Source of the DNA: Dyadobacter beijingensis DSM 21582
GTDB taxonomy: Bacteria; Bacteroidota; Bacteroidia; Cytophagales; Spirosomataceae
DNA: 64,000 nucleotides
NCBI RefSeq assembly: GCF_000382205.1
Contig: NZ_KB907791.1
Location: 1-64,000 of the forward strand
Reading direction: 5' to 3'
A model generated the notes under the pieces. That model made no database searches. It saw only the letters and a program-made list of their open reading frames with translations, and was not told the origin of the DNA. The first letter of the stretch is position 1. Every line of letters starts with the position of its first letter. Positions 7,700-16,080 of the stretch are shown here, piece by piece. The position numbers and the translations under genes are program-made.

Positions 7700-7832
7700 A
7701 ATGGTACATTAAAGATAGATTGTCGCTGTAATGGGTTGTATGACAACTTAATAGAGACGTTGCAATGAAATTTTTCCGTGTTGGACTGATATTGGATGGT
7801 ATGAGGGAAACTATCAACCAAATTCGTCAGAC

Positions 7833-8435
7833 ATGAAAAAGAAAGTTATTCTGTCGCTGGCAGTTGCTATGGTGATCGCGGCAACGTCGGCAAGCTTTGC
7901 ACAGTTTTCACTGGGATTGCAGGGAGGGATTGCGAAATCTAACGTAGAAGATTCGAAAACAGTGGCCGGCGGCGGCGTGAACCTTCGTGTATTTGCATCG
8001 CCGAATTTCGCGATCGGGGTGGCAGGTAAAATTTACGCCGATGGCAGCGATTACCGGGTAGCAGGACAAACGCTCAGTAGCACCGGTACATTGATGCCGG
8101 TAACGGGTACCCTGGATTACTTTTTCACCACAGGCGTGATCCGTCCTTATATCGGTGGCGACGCCGGTGTTTATTTCTCTAAATACAAAGCGAAATGGAA
8201 CGGCGAGACAGTCCTCGAATCCTCGACAAGGAATAACTTCGGTACGGCGCCACGGGCAGGTATCGTCTTCGCGTTCGGCAACCTGGGTATCCAGGTGGAA
8301 GGTATTTACCACTTTGTGTTCGGCAACAAAAACCATAGCTCCGAAACTGGCAACGTCGATAACATCGATTTTGAATCCACTTCCAAATTCGGTGGTGTGA
8401 ATGTCGGGATCATTTTCGGGCTGGGAGGCAAGTAA
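7833..8435 (+). CDS. Outer-membrane beta-barrel protein (porin-family-like)
   Basis: A 200-residue protein with a signal peptide (MKKKVILSLAVAMVIA, cleaved after SFAQ). The rest alternates polar and hydrophobic residues as in small eight-stranded barrels, ending in a glycine-rich strand (GGVNVGIIFGLGGK). Barrels of this size act as structural, adhesin-like or narrow-channel proteins; the role is unknown. The gene is followed 27 nt downstream by a hairpin terminator, so it is monocistronic. Confidence 0.8.
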   Translation: MKKKVILSLAVAMVIAATSASFAQFSLGLQGGIAKSNVEDSKTVAGGGVNLRVFASPNFAIGVAGKIYADGSDYRVAGQTLSSTGTLMPVTGTLDYFFTTGVIRPYIGGDAGVYFSKYKAKWNGETVLESSTRNNFGTAPRAGIVFAFGNLGIQVEGIYHFVFGNKNHSSETGNVDNIDFESTSKFGGVNVGIIFGLGGK

Positions 8436-8461
8436 TTGCACATCCGTCAACCAGAAAAGAG

Positions 8462-8486
8462 AACGCGCCCTACGGCGCGTTTTTTT
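8462..8486 (+). terminator. Rho-independent terminator after the beta-barrel gene
   Basis: An 8-bp perfect stem (AACGCGCC 8462-8469 with GGCGCGTT 8474-8481) has a 4-nt loop CTAC and is followed by a T-run to 8486. Confidence 0.85.
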
Positions 8487-8521
8487 GTTGTGCGGCATTC
8501 CGGCATTAACTTGCCCGCTCA

Positions 8522-9451
8522 TTGACGCGCTTCCCATTGACAGCACCTTTCTCATTTCCGGAACAAGTACGTAACTGGCTGACAGCGATGGCGTTCGCAT
8601 GCGAAATCGCTCTCCTGCCAGACTTTGAATGGCCCGTGCTCTATGTTGGCAACGGTCATGTGGTCAAAATGAAGATAGTTCTGCTGACGCTGGAAGCTTC
8701 GCAAATTGAGACCATTAATGCGCTGCCGGTCGATTTGGAAAAGCAATTGACAGCCCTGCGAAGCGACGGCATCGCCGCCGTGGTACTTTGGGAAGATTAC
8801 TGGCTGGGCCGTAAACCCATCGTGCAGTCGCGGCTGTCGGCAATGCTGGGCATTTCGGCCAAAATACCCGCTCGCCTTACGCAGGCACGCCGGATCGACA
8901 ATGCTACTACGGACCAGTTTTTGGGGTACAATCATTTGAATGGCGTCGTGTCGTCGAAATTCCGGTACGGGCTGTTCCTGCCGAAACGGTACTACCGTGT
9001 GTTGCCGCCGGAGTTTGCCTTCGACGCATCGGCCGACGAGCTGCTGGTAGCTGTGGCGACATTCAGCCATGCCCGCATTTTTGAACAGCACGGCGAGCCA
9101 TTCCGCTCGCATGAACTGATCCGCTTTGCGAGCCTGCTTGGAACAAATGTGGTGGGTGCGCTGGATAAACTGCTGAATGCATTCATCCGGGAAAAGCAGC
9201 CGGACGATATCATGACCTATGCCGACCTCGAATGGTCGGACGGACGGAGTTACCAGCGGCTGGGATTTGAGGAGCGCGGACAAATGCCGCCCCGGAATGC
9301 GCTCGTGGACCCTACGCGCATGCAGCGTGCGGGCAAGCGGACGGATGTTAGGCATACGCCCGGACAAGAACCGATCGAATATCTAACAGTGTTCAATCTG
9401 GGGAGTATTAAGTATGTTAAAACTATTAAAAGTGCTTCCAATGAGCATTGA
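8522..9451 (+). CDS. Mom-like / GNAT-fold protein of unknown role
   Basis: The frame opens with a TTG at 8522 (309 residues). Inner ATGs at 8588 and 8669 give 287 and 260 residues, and the true start is uncertain. The C-terminal half carries a pattern like phage Mom-type acyltransferase-fold proteins: FLGYNHLNGVVSSKFRYGLF, SHELIRFASLLG, and TYADLEWSDGRSYQRLGFE. The last block resembles the acetyl-CoA-binding end of GNAT enzymes. It overlaps miaA by 11 bp, so translational coupling is likely. A nucleic-acid-modifying role is only a guess from the likeness and the neighbour. Confidence 0.65.
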   Translation: MTRFPLTAPFSFPEQVRNWLTAMAFACEIALLPDFEWPVLYVGNGHVVKMKIVLLTLEASQIETINALPVDLEKQLTALRSDGIAAVVLWEDYWLGRKPIVQSRLSAMLGISAKIPARLTQARRIDNATTDQFLGYNHLNGVVSSKFRYGLFLPKRYYRVLPPEFAFDASADELLVAVATFSHARIFEQHGEPFRSHELIRFASLLGTNVVGALDKLLNAFIREKQPDDIMTYADLEWSDGRSYQRLGFEERGQMPPRNALVDPTRMQRAGKRTDVRHTPGQEPIEYLTVFNLGSIKYVKTIKSASNEH

Positions 9452-10403
9452 AGCCCCTTTACTCATTATCCTGGGCCCGACGGCTTCGGGTAAGACGCGG
9501 CTCGCGACGCGGGTAGCCCATGCCATCGGCGGCGAGGTGTTCAGCGCCGATTCGCGGCAGGTGTACCGGCAAATGGACATCGGAACGGGCAAGGACCTGG
9601 CCGAATACGTGGTCGACGGAATGCCGGTCCCTTATCATTTGATCAACATCCGAGATGCGGGCGAAAAATACAATGTCAACGATTTTCAGCATGATTTCGC
9701 GGCAGTATATCAGCAAGTTAACTCGGATGGCCGCGTGCCCGTCGTGTGCGGGGGCACGGGGTTCTATCTCTATGCATTGCTGAAAGGGCATGCCAATGAC
9801 ACGGTGCCGGTGAATGAGCAGCTGCGCCCGGAGCTCGAAAGCTTATCCACAGACCAGCTGCTGGCCCGTTTTCACGCTACCGATTCGGCCTACCATGCGC
9901 TGGCGGACATTTCCACCCGTAAACGGCTCATCCGCGCATTGGAAATAGCCACATTCCTGCACGATCACCCTGATGCCGAGGTTGGGTTTGGTTCGGAATC
10001 TCCTGTTTACCAGGCTGATATATTCGGACTGGCGCCACCGGTGGAGGTGAGGCGGCAGCGGATCAGCGACAGGCTGGCCGCACGGTTAAAGCAAGGTTTA
10101 ATAGAAGAGGTGCAATCGCTTTTAAGCCAGGGTATTAACGCCGATTCATTAATCTATTATGGATTGGAATACAAATACATTACCCTGCACCTCATTGGCC
10201 AATTAAGCTTCGATGAAATGCATGCGAGACTCGAAACCGAGATTCACCGCTTCGCAAAAAGGCAGATGACTTTTTTTAGAAAAATGGAAAAGGACGGCCT
10301 GACAATCAACTGGATACCCGACGAATGGCCGGAAGCGGAGAAAATAGCCTACATAATCCGGCATTACGGGGAATTTAAAAGCGGCCTGGCCGGTAGTATG
10401 TAA
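9441..10403 (+). CDS. miaA: tRNA dimethylallyltransferase
   Basis: A 320-residue protein that adds a dimethylallyl group to A37 of tRNAs reading UNN codons. The P-loop GPTASGKT binds the diphosphate. The next diagnostic motif is SADSRQVYRQMDIGTGK. Further on are VPVVCGGTGFYL and the C-terminal RFAKRQMTFFRK block. The ATG at 9441 gives the usual N-terminus; an ATG at 9414 adds nine residues. The start lies within the end of the Mom-like gene (11-bp overlap). A small membrane-protein gene follows 31 nt downstream and is probably co-transcribed. Confidence 0.95.
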   Translation: MSIEAPLLIILGPTASGKTRLATRVAHAIGGEVFSADSRQVYRQMDIGTGKDLAEYVVDGMPVPYHLINIRDAGEKYNVNDFQHDFAAVYQQVNSDGRVPVVCGGTGFYLYALLKGHANDTVPVNEQLRPELESLSTDQLLARFHATDSAYHALADISTRKRLIRALEIATFLHDHPDAEVGFGSESPVYQADIFGLAPPVEVRRQRISDRLAARLKQGLIEEVQSLLSQGINADSLIYYGLEYKYITLHLIGQLSFDEMHARLETEIHRFAKRQMTFFRKMEKDGLTINWIPDEWPEAEKIAYIIRHYGEFKSGLAGSM

Positions 10404-10434
10404 GTGTAAACCAACCGAAAAAACGTCTTAAATA

Positions 10435-10890
10435 ATGAACCGCAAATGGAGCAGCCTGCTGTTGCTGCTGGTACTGAGTGTCACGGATGCGTATTTGCTC
10501 GCCCACCCGAACCTGATCGGGAAAATAGGGGTGCTGGTGTACAAGCACCATTACATCCGCAATTTTCCCAGGGCATTGCTCACGGTGGCGATTGTAGTCG
10601 GCATTTCGCTCGCCATTAATGAAGTAGTTTACCGGCTGACGCAGAAGAAAACGGCGATATTCACCTACCTCGCATTGACAGCCGTCTCGGTGGCTTGGTT
10701 CATGTATGTTTTTGTGGCGTTTTCATCTTTTTCGTACCGGATCACGGGCAAGGCGTTCATTTACGGGGCGCATTTGCTACCAGTGATCCTGGCGGGCCTG
10801 AATCTGCGGTATTTGTTCAAAAGGATATTGGTGCAGGAGCCGCTTAATGGTAGGTTAACGGCGGAAAAAAGGGGTCAGGGAGCGTCGTAG
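10435..10890 (+). CDS. Small multi-pass membrane protein
   Basis: A 151-residue protein with four predicted membrane segments, at about residues 8-25, 46-65, 75-100 and 108-130. It has no recognisable motif. The C-terminus is basic and probably cytoplasmic. It lies 31 nt after miaA on the same strand, so it may share its transcript. Function unknown. Confidence 0.7.
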   Translation: MNRKWSSLLLLLVLSVTDAYLLAHPNLIGKIGVLVYKHHYIRNFPRALLTVAIVVGISLAINEVVYRLTQKKTAIFTYLALTAVSVAWFMYVFVAFSSFSYRITGKAFIYGAHLLPVILAGLNLRYLFKRILVQEPLNGRLTAEKRGQGAS

Positions 10891-11205
10891 GAAGGTTGCG
10901 AAAGCTCAAATTGTGGTCGGAAAGGGATGGTGCAATAGAATATTCTCATAAATACTTCAAATTGTGAAATATTATTGTTTGCGTCTTGATTTTTCACAAA
11001 TAAACCACGGATAATAATAGAAAGTACGCAGTTTTTTAGGATATTGCGGCTTGTGTCGGACGGGGAAATGGTTAATCCCCGGGTCTATTTAACACAAAAT
11101 TAACTTGTTGGGTAAGTAAATCGCTGTTAACGAAAAACTTTGGCTTGAATTGACCCCGATTGGCTCTGCCTTGTCATTAACCCTTTTAATTTTATTCTTA
11201 TTTCT
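10891..11205. other. Intergenic region upstream of citrate synthase
   Basis: These 315 bp hold no convincing gene. An 8-bp inverted repeat, TTGTGAAA (10962-10969) and TTTCACAA (10992-10999), is separated by 22 nt. A 6-bp hairpin (CGGGGA 11061-11066 with TCCCCG 11076-11081) follows. An AAACTTTG at 11135-11142 is a one-mismatch -7 element about 65 nt before the citrate synthase start. The region probably carries its promoter and perhaps an operator. Confidence 0.4.
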
Positions 11206-12492
11206 ATGTCCCAAATAGCTGAATTGACCCTTGAAGGTAAAAAGTACGAGTTCCCCATAATTGAAGGCAGTGAACAGGAAAAGGCGATAGATATTTCCAA
11301 ATTGCGTGACCAGACAGGGTATATTACCATTGACCCAGGTTACAAGAATACCGGTGCGACAAAAAGCGCCATCACATTTCTGGACGGAGAAGAGGGCGTG
11401 CTGAATTACAGAGGTTACTCGATCGAGGACCTGGCCGAAAAATCATCATTCCTTGAAGTTGCTTACCTGCTTATTTACGGAGAGCTTCCTACTGAAAAGC
11501 AATTCGCTGAATTTGAACATGAAATCCGCACGCATACGCTCGTGAACGAGGATATGCGCAAAATTTTTGAAGGTTTTCCCGTGAATGCACACCCGATGGG
11601 CGTGCTGTCGTCGCTGGTGAGCGCAATGAGCGCATTTTATCCCGACACCAACGGGCAGACTTCCGAGGAAGTGACGCAGCTCCACATTATCCGCCTGCTG
11701 GCGAAACTGCCGACGATCGCGACGTGGTCTTACAAAAAGTCGCAGGGCCACCCGGTGAATTATCCGCAAAATGAACTCGACTACTGCTCGAACTTCCTGA
11801 ACATGATGTTCTCGTTGCCGGTAGCAAAATATAATGTAGATCCCGTTGTTTCGGCGGCGTTGAACAAGCTTCTTATTCTCCACGCCGACCACGAGCAAAA
11901 CTGCTCTACCTCGACGGTGAGATTGGTTGGTTCATCGCACGCGAATATCTTCTCGTCCATTTCTTCCGGTATCAGCGCATTGTGGGGCCCGCTTCACGGC
12001 GGTGCCAACCAGGAGGTGATCGAAATGCTGGAAGCGATCAAAGCGGATGGCGGCGATACGCAGAAATACATCAATATGGCCAAAGACAAGAGCAGCGGTT
12101 TCCGCCTGTTCGGCTTCGGTCACCGTGTTTACAAAAACTTTGACCCGCGTGCCCGCATTATCAAAAAAGCGGCGGACGACGTGCTGAACAAACTCGGCAT
12201 CAACGATCCCGTCCTTGAAATCGCTCAGAAACTCGAAAAAGCGGCTTTGGAAGACGAATACTTCGTACAGCGCAAGCTCTACCCGAACGTCGATTTCTAT
12301 TCGGGTATCATTTACCGCGCATTGGGCATTCCAACCAATATGTTTACGGTGATGTTCGCCATCGGCCGTCTACCGGGATGGATCGCGCAATGGAAAGAAA
12401 TGCGTGTTAACAAAGAACCGATCGGCCGTCCACGTCAGATTTACACCGGGGCACCGAAGCGCGAGTTCGTTTCGATCAGCGAGAGGAAATAA
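11206..12492 (+). CDS. gltA: Citrate synthase (hexameric type)
   Basis: A 428-residue protein, the usual size of the NADH-sensitive bacterial type. It condenses acetyl-CoA and oxaloacetate at the entry of the TCA cycle. The N-terminal beta domain contains LRDQTGYITIDPGYKNTG. Active-site motifs include HADHEQNCSTSTVR, GPLHGGANQEV (catalytic His) and FGFGHRVYKNFDPRA (second His). The C-terminal part ends IGRPRQIYTGAPKRE. It has its own long leader region and stands alone. Confidence 0.96.
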   Translation: MSQIAELTLEGKKYEFPIIEGSEQEKAIDISKLRDQTGYITIDPGYKNTGATKSAITFLDGEEGVLNYRGYSIEDLAEKSSFLEVAYLLIYGELPTEKQFAEFEHEIRTHTLVNEDMRKIFEGFPVNAHPMGVLSSLVSAMSAFYPDTNGQTSEEVTQLHIIRLLAKLPTIATWSYKKSQGHPVNYPQNELDYCSNFLNMMFSLPVAKYNVDPVVSAALNKLLILHADHEQNCSTSTVRLVGSSHANIFSSISSGISALWGPLHGGANQEVIEMLEAIKADGGDTQKYINMAKDKSSGFRLFGFGHRVYKNFDPRARIIKKAADDVLNKLGINDPVLEIAQKLEKAALEDEYFVQRKLYPNVDFYSGIIYRALGIPTNMFTVMFAIGRLPGWIAQWKEMRVNKEPIGRPRQIYTGAPKREFVSISERK

Positions 12493-12493
12493 G

Positions 12494-12588
12494 TTTAGAG
12501 TTCAAAGTGAAAAGTTCAGAGTTGAAAGTATAGGTTTTATACTTCGGCTCTGAACTTTTCACTTTAGACCATATACGCTAAACTCTAA
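12494..12588. repeat. Long imperfect inverted repeat after citrate synthase
   Basis: Inner arms at 12504-12521 and 12548-12565 (AAAGTGAAAAGTTCAGAG and its complement) pair over 18 bp with no mismatch. Outer arms TTTAGAGTT (12494-12502) and AACTCTAAA (12580-12588) extend the fold. It lies between convergent genes. It could act as a terminator, but it lacks a T-run at the stem base and resembles dispersed intergenic palindromes of Bacteroidota genomes. Confidence 0.65.
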
Positions 12589-12599
12589 ACTCCGAACCT

Positions 12600-13241
12600 T
12601 TAAGGCGACAGCCGCTCAATCTTCCACGCCCCGTCAGCCTTCTTCGTATAAGCCAACCGGTCGTGCAAGCGGCTGGGGCGGCCTTGCCAGAATTCGACGT
12701 AATCGGGTACGACGCGGTAGCCGCCCCAATGTTCGGGCCGGGGGACCGGTTGTCCTTCGAAACGGGCCGTTAATTCGTCGGTTTTGGCTTCCAGGAATGC
12801 GCGGTCGGGGATGGTTTCGCTTTGCGCCGAAGCCCAGGCGCCGATCTGGCTCCCGCGGGGGCGCACGGCAAAGTACTCGCTTGATTCGGCATCGGATGTT
12901 TTGGCAATCCTCCCTTCTATACGTACCTGTCTTTCAAGTTCTTTCCAGAAAAATGTAAGCGCTACCTGCGGGTTTCCCTCGATTTCCCGGCCCTTTTTGC
13001 TGTCGTAATTGGTGAAGAACGAAAAGCCGTTTTCGCCGAGGTCTTTCAGCAGTACGATCCGGCCGGTAGGGCGGCCTTCGGAGGCAGTACTGAGCAGCAT
13101 TGCATTGGCTTCCGTAATGCCCGCCGCAAGCACCTCGTCGAACCATAACCTGAACTGTTTCAGCGGGTCAGGGTCGAGATCGGATTCCAGCAGGCCTCTG
13201 AGTTGATAGTCGTGACGGAGATTTGCAATATTATGGTCCAT
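12600..13241 (-). CDS. pdxH: Pyridoxamine/pyridoxine 5'-phosphate oxidase
   Basis: A 213-residue FMN flavoprotein that makes pyridoxal 5'-phosphate from the pyridoxine or pyridoxamine phosphates. Diagnostic blocks are ADPLKQFRLW-like DPDPLKQFRLWFDE near the N-terminus, GFSFFTNYDSKKGREI (FMN/phosphate binding) and the C-terminal VEFWQGRPSRLHDR signature. It ends in the expected WKIERLSP. Length is normal for the family. It is divergent from the DUF349 gene, with a perfect -7 octamer 31 bp upstream. Confidence 0.96.
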   Translation of the reverse strand: MDHNIANLRHDYQLRGLLESDLDPDPLKQFRLWFDEVLAAGITEANAMLLSTASEGRPTGRIVLLKDLGENGFSFFTNYDSKKGREIEGNPQVALTFFWKELERQVRIEGRIAKTSDAESSEYFAVRPRGSQIGAWASAQSETIPDRAFLEAKTDELTARFEGQPVPRPEHWGGYRVVPDYVEFWQGRPSRLHDRLAYTKKADGAWKIERLSP

Positions 13242-13271
13242 TGGATACTAATATGTTCAATGTTGGGATGC

Positions 13272-13279
13272 CAAAAGTA
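13272..13279 (-). promoter_or_regulatory. -7 element of pdxH
   Basis: The minus strand reads TACTTTTG, the same octamer as in the two tRNA promoters, 31 bp before the pdxH ATG. No clear -33 TTG is present at the right distance. Confidence 0.45.
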
Positions 13280-13301
13280 GCCATTTCAAGGGAAAGATTA
13301 T

Positions 13302-13309
13302 TAGATTTG
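13302..13309 (+). promoter_or_regulatory. -7 element of the DUF349 gene
   Basis: TAGATTTG matches TAnnTTTG perfectly, 40 bp before the ATG at 13349. It lies back-to-back with the pdxH -7 element, so the two divergent promoters overlap. The -33 element is weak. Confidence 0.45.
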
Positions 13310-13348
13310 TAATCTATAAGAGACCGTACGTACGAAACAAGCATCACG

Positions 13349-15253
13349 ATGGCACAAGAACAACAAGAAGGGGTCAAAAGCGAAGAGCAGGACGACCTGG
13401 CACCCAAAACAATTGATACCCTTGAGATTGATCTTAACAATGAGTTGACGGAAGAGCACGAGGAGGAAACGCCTGATGTTGATTACAGCCAATTGTCTAA
13501 GGAGCAGCTGGTTAACTTGTTGGAGAACGAACTGGCTGCCGTTCGCGGCGAAGGTGCGACGGCCGGCCAGCTGAAAAAGGCTGAGGCGGTTGCGAAAGGA
13601 GTTCGTACGGTCGTGGATCAGATCAAGCAAAAGGACCGCGAGGTAGCGCTCAAAACGTTCGTCGGGGAAACCGGCGGCGAGGATGGCTTCGAATACAAAT
13701 ACGACGCGGAAACCCAAAAAATCGACTCGCTGAGCCGTGAAATCCGGGGTTTGAAAAATGCTTTCTACCAAAGCCAGGAGAAGGAAAAAGAGAAGAATTT
13801 CAATGTTAAAACCGCATTGCTCGGCCGCCTGCGTGCGCTTGTGGACGAGGAAGGCACGCGTGAGACGGATGCGAGCGGGCTGAAATCGAGCTGGGAGGAA
13901 TTCAAGAAGATCCAGGAAGAGTGGAAAGGCGCCGGTAATGTGGCCTCGCCGCACAACGGTACGCTCTGGGCGACTTACAACGCTTTGATCGATCGCTATT
14001 TCAGCAACCGCAATATCTATTTCGAACTCAAAGAACTCGACCGTCGTCGCAATGCCGAGCTGAAAGCAGAGTTGTGCGAAAAAGTGGAAGAGCTGGGTAA
14101 ATCGCTCGAAAGTCGCCCGATGACGCGCGAAATCCTGAATGAAGCCAACCATATTTTCGAGGAATACAAACACCTCGGCCCGGCACCGAAAGAGGATCAG
14201 GAAAAGCTTTGGCAGCGGTTTAAAGAGGCGCTGGACGTGTTATATGACGCGCAGCGCGGACAGTTTGCCGAGCAGAAGAAATCGATGCAGGAGAACTATG
14301 AGCAAAAGCTGAAAATCTACGAAGCGATTGTTCCGTTCACGACCTACAATTCGGGCAGCATCAAGGAATGGAATGCCAAAACGAAAGATATTATGGCGTT
14401 CCAGGACCAATGGGTGGCGCTGAAAGGCATCATGCCGCGCGAGGAAGGCAAGGAGCTCAGCAAGAAGTTCTGGGCGGCGTTGAAGACGTTTTTCAATAAT
14501 AAAGGCGAATTCTTCCGCCAGCTGGAATCGAAACGCGAGGTGAACCTGGAACAGAAAAACCAGCTTTGCGAAGAAGCGGAAGCCATTCTTTCGGCAGGAG
14601 AGGACAATCCGTCCACTACGCAGAAGGTGATCGAGCTGCAAAAGAAATGGAAAGGCATCGGCCAGGTTCCGGAGAAGTTCAAGGATACTATTTACGACCG
14701 TTTCAAAAAGGCCTGCGACTCGTATTTCGACCAGAAACGTGCTAAAAACCGCGAAGTAGAGGAAGAATTCGAACAGAACCTGAAACTGAAAACCGACCTC
14801 ATCGAGCGTATCGAAGCGGCAGCGAAGGATAAGGACGAATCTTCGCTCAATTTGCTGAGCGCATTCAAGTCGGAATGGTCGTCGATAGGGTTTGTACCCA
14901 AAAAGGACATGCAAGCCGTTCAGAAGCGTTATATCGCGGCTATTAACACCTATGTAAGCGCCATCGGCCAGCTTTCGACGAAAGAGAAAGAGCAGGCGGT
15001 GCTGGAAAGTGAAGTGGAACTGGTGCGCGACGGCGAAAGCAGCCGCAACCTCTATCGTAAGGAAAATGATATCCGCCGTAAGATCACGCAGCTGGAAAAC
15101 GACATTGCGCTTTGGCAAAACAACATCGAGTTTTTCGCGAAATCGAAAACTTCGGATCGTTTGAAAGCGGAGTTCGAAAGAAAGATCAATAATGCCGTGA
15201 GCCAGCTGAATGAGCTGAAACACCAACTGACTATAATTCAGGAAGCTATCTAA
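13349..15253 (+). CDS. DUF349-repeat coiled-coil protein
   Basis: A 634-residue, strongly charged, largely helical protein. After an acidic N-terminus (about 1-60) it carries several DUF349 repeats, each with a core such as SSWEEFKKIQEEWKGAG, WQRFKEALD and LQKKWKGIGQVPEKFKD. The last 100 residues form a coiled coil (ENDIRRKITQLENDIALW). It has no signal peptide, so it is cytoplasmic. DUF349 proteins are widespread in Bacteroidota, and their role is not settled. It is monocistronic. Confidence 0.88.
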   Translation: MAQEQQEGVKSEEQDDLAPKTIDTLEIDLNNELTEEHEEETPDVDYSQLSKEQLVNLLENELAAVRGEGATAGQLKKAEAVAKGVRTVVDQIKQKDREVALKTFVGETGGEDGFEYKYDAETQKIDSLSREIRGLKNAFYQSQEKEKEKNFNVKTALLGRLRALVDEEGTRETDASGLKSSWEEFKKIQEEWKGAGNVASPHNGTLWATYNALIDRYFSNRNIYFELKELDRRRNAELKAELCEKVEELGKSLESRPMTREILNEANHIFEEYKHLGPAPKEDQEKLWQRFKEALDVLYDAQRGQFAEQKKSMQENYEQKLKIYEAIVPFTTYNSGSIKEWNAKTKDIMAFQDQWVALKGIMPREEGKELSKKFWAALKTFFNNKGEFFRQLESKREVNLEQKNQLCEEAEAILSAGEDNPSTTQKVIELQKKWKGIGQVPEKFKDTIYDRFKKACDSYFDQKRAKNREVEEEFEQNLKLKTDLIERIEAAAKDKDESSLNLLSAFKSEWSSIGFVPKKDMQAVQKRYIAAINTYVSAIGQLSTKEKEQAVLESEVELVRDGESSRNLYRKENDIRRKITQLENDIALWQNNIEFFAKSKTSDRLKAEFERKINNAVSQLNELKHQLTIIQEAI

Positions 15254-15291
15254 AACCTGAAAAAAAAGTTCAAAAAAATACTTTGTAAAGG

Positions 15292-15322
15292 TTGCATTGT
15301 ATATCCCGCTCGACTACTTTTG
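15292..15322 (+). promoter_or_regulatory. Bacteroidota-type promoter of tRNA-Thr
   Basis: TTG (15292-15294) is followed after exactly 20 nt by TACTTTTG (15315-15322). This is a full match to TTG-N20-TAnnTTTG. Transcription should begin near 15328, about 38 nt before the tRNA. Confidence 0.75.
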
Positions 15323-15365
15323 CACCATGATAACGGAATAACAAACGGTATCACAAAGAAAAAAG

Positions 15366-15438
<73 letters not shown>

Positions 15439-15448
15439 CTTGAAAGTA

Positions 15449-15478
15449 AAGCACTTAACGTTTGTTAAGTGCTTTTTT
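15449..15478 (+). terminator. Rho-independent terminator of tRNA-Thr
   Basis: An 11-bp perfect stem (AAGCACTTAAC 15449-15459 with GTTAAGTGCTT 15464-15474) has a 4-nt loop and a T-run to 15478. It starts 11 nt after the tRNA. Confidence 0.9.
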
Positions 15479-15501
15479 CGTTTACTGCCATTCCGCTTTT
15501 C

Positions 15502-15915
15502 CTACCGCTTCCTGTTCACCCCGAAAGTATACCCAACCGTCACGTTCGCGAACAGCCCCTTCGTCGCCGGGAAGCCCTGCGGGGCGGCTTTGTAAGTTTC
15601 TGTACGGTCGGTTATCTTATTGAAGTAGGTGAGCTCGTTGTTGCCGAGGGATGAGTGGATGTTGGGCCAGTAGCGCACGCTGGGCAGGACGAGGACGCCG
15701 GAGAGTGCGTTGGATTGGCGGTGGAAGGGGTAGTAGCGGTAATAGGCCCCGGCGCCCAGCGTGATCGTGTGGTATTTGGCCAACGGCGTGTTTTGCTTCA
15801 TTTCCCCGTCATAATGCACTTCGTAAAAATGGATTTTCGGTTCGAGCCGGATGTCGAATATTGTCAATCCATTGAGTAGACGAGGATTTGGATTAGTGGT
15901 TGGCGGTTTTGCCAA
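15502..15915 (-). pseudogene. Fragment of an outer-membrane beta-barrel gene
   Basis: An open frame of 137 codons encodes barrel-like strands (HTITLGAGAYYRYYPFH, SGVLVLPSVRYWPNI) and ends in a typical last barrel strand (FANVTVGYTFGVNRKR). The frame opens at a TTG, and no ATG lies between the upstream in-frame stop (15940-15942) and codon 39. No signal peptide is present. This fits the C-terminal remnant of a larger porin-like gene that has lost its 5' end. A short functional product starting at codon 39 cannot be excluded. Confidence 0.5.
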
Positions 15916-16080
15916 GTTATTGGCAGGTAATATGCCTGATTAACAACGGGTAAGAATTTACACGGTTACTAAAATAGCGCAACGCCCGGCGACTAAATGA
16001 TGTCCTGTATTTTAAAGCGGCATTCCCGCTTCGCGATAGTCAGTTTACGCACGATCTTCCACCTTTAACAGTTGTCAGCT

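Noticed and set aside
13301..14173. A 290-codon minus-strand frame over the DUF349 gene
   Set aside because: It is rich in Phe and Leu from antisense of a Lys/Glu-rich coiled coil; the plus strand has DUF349 repeats.
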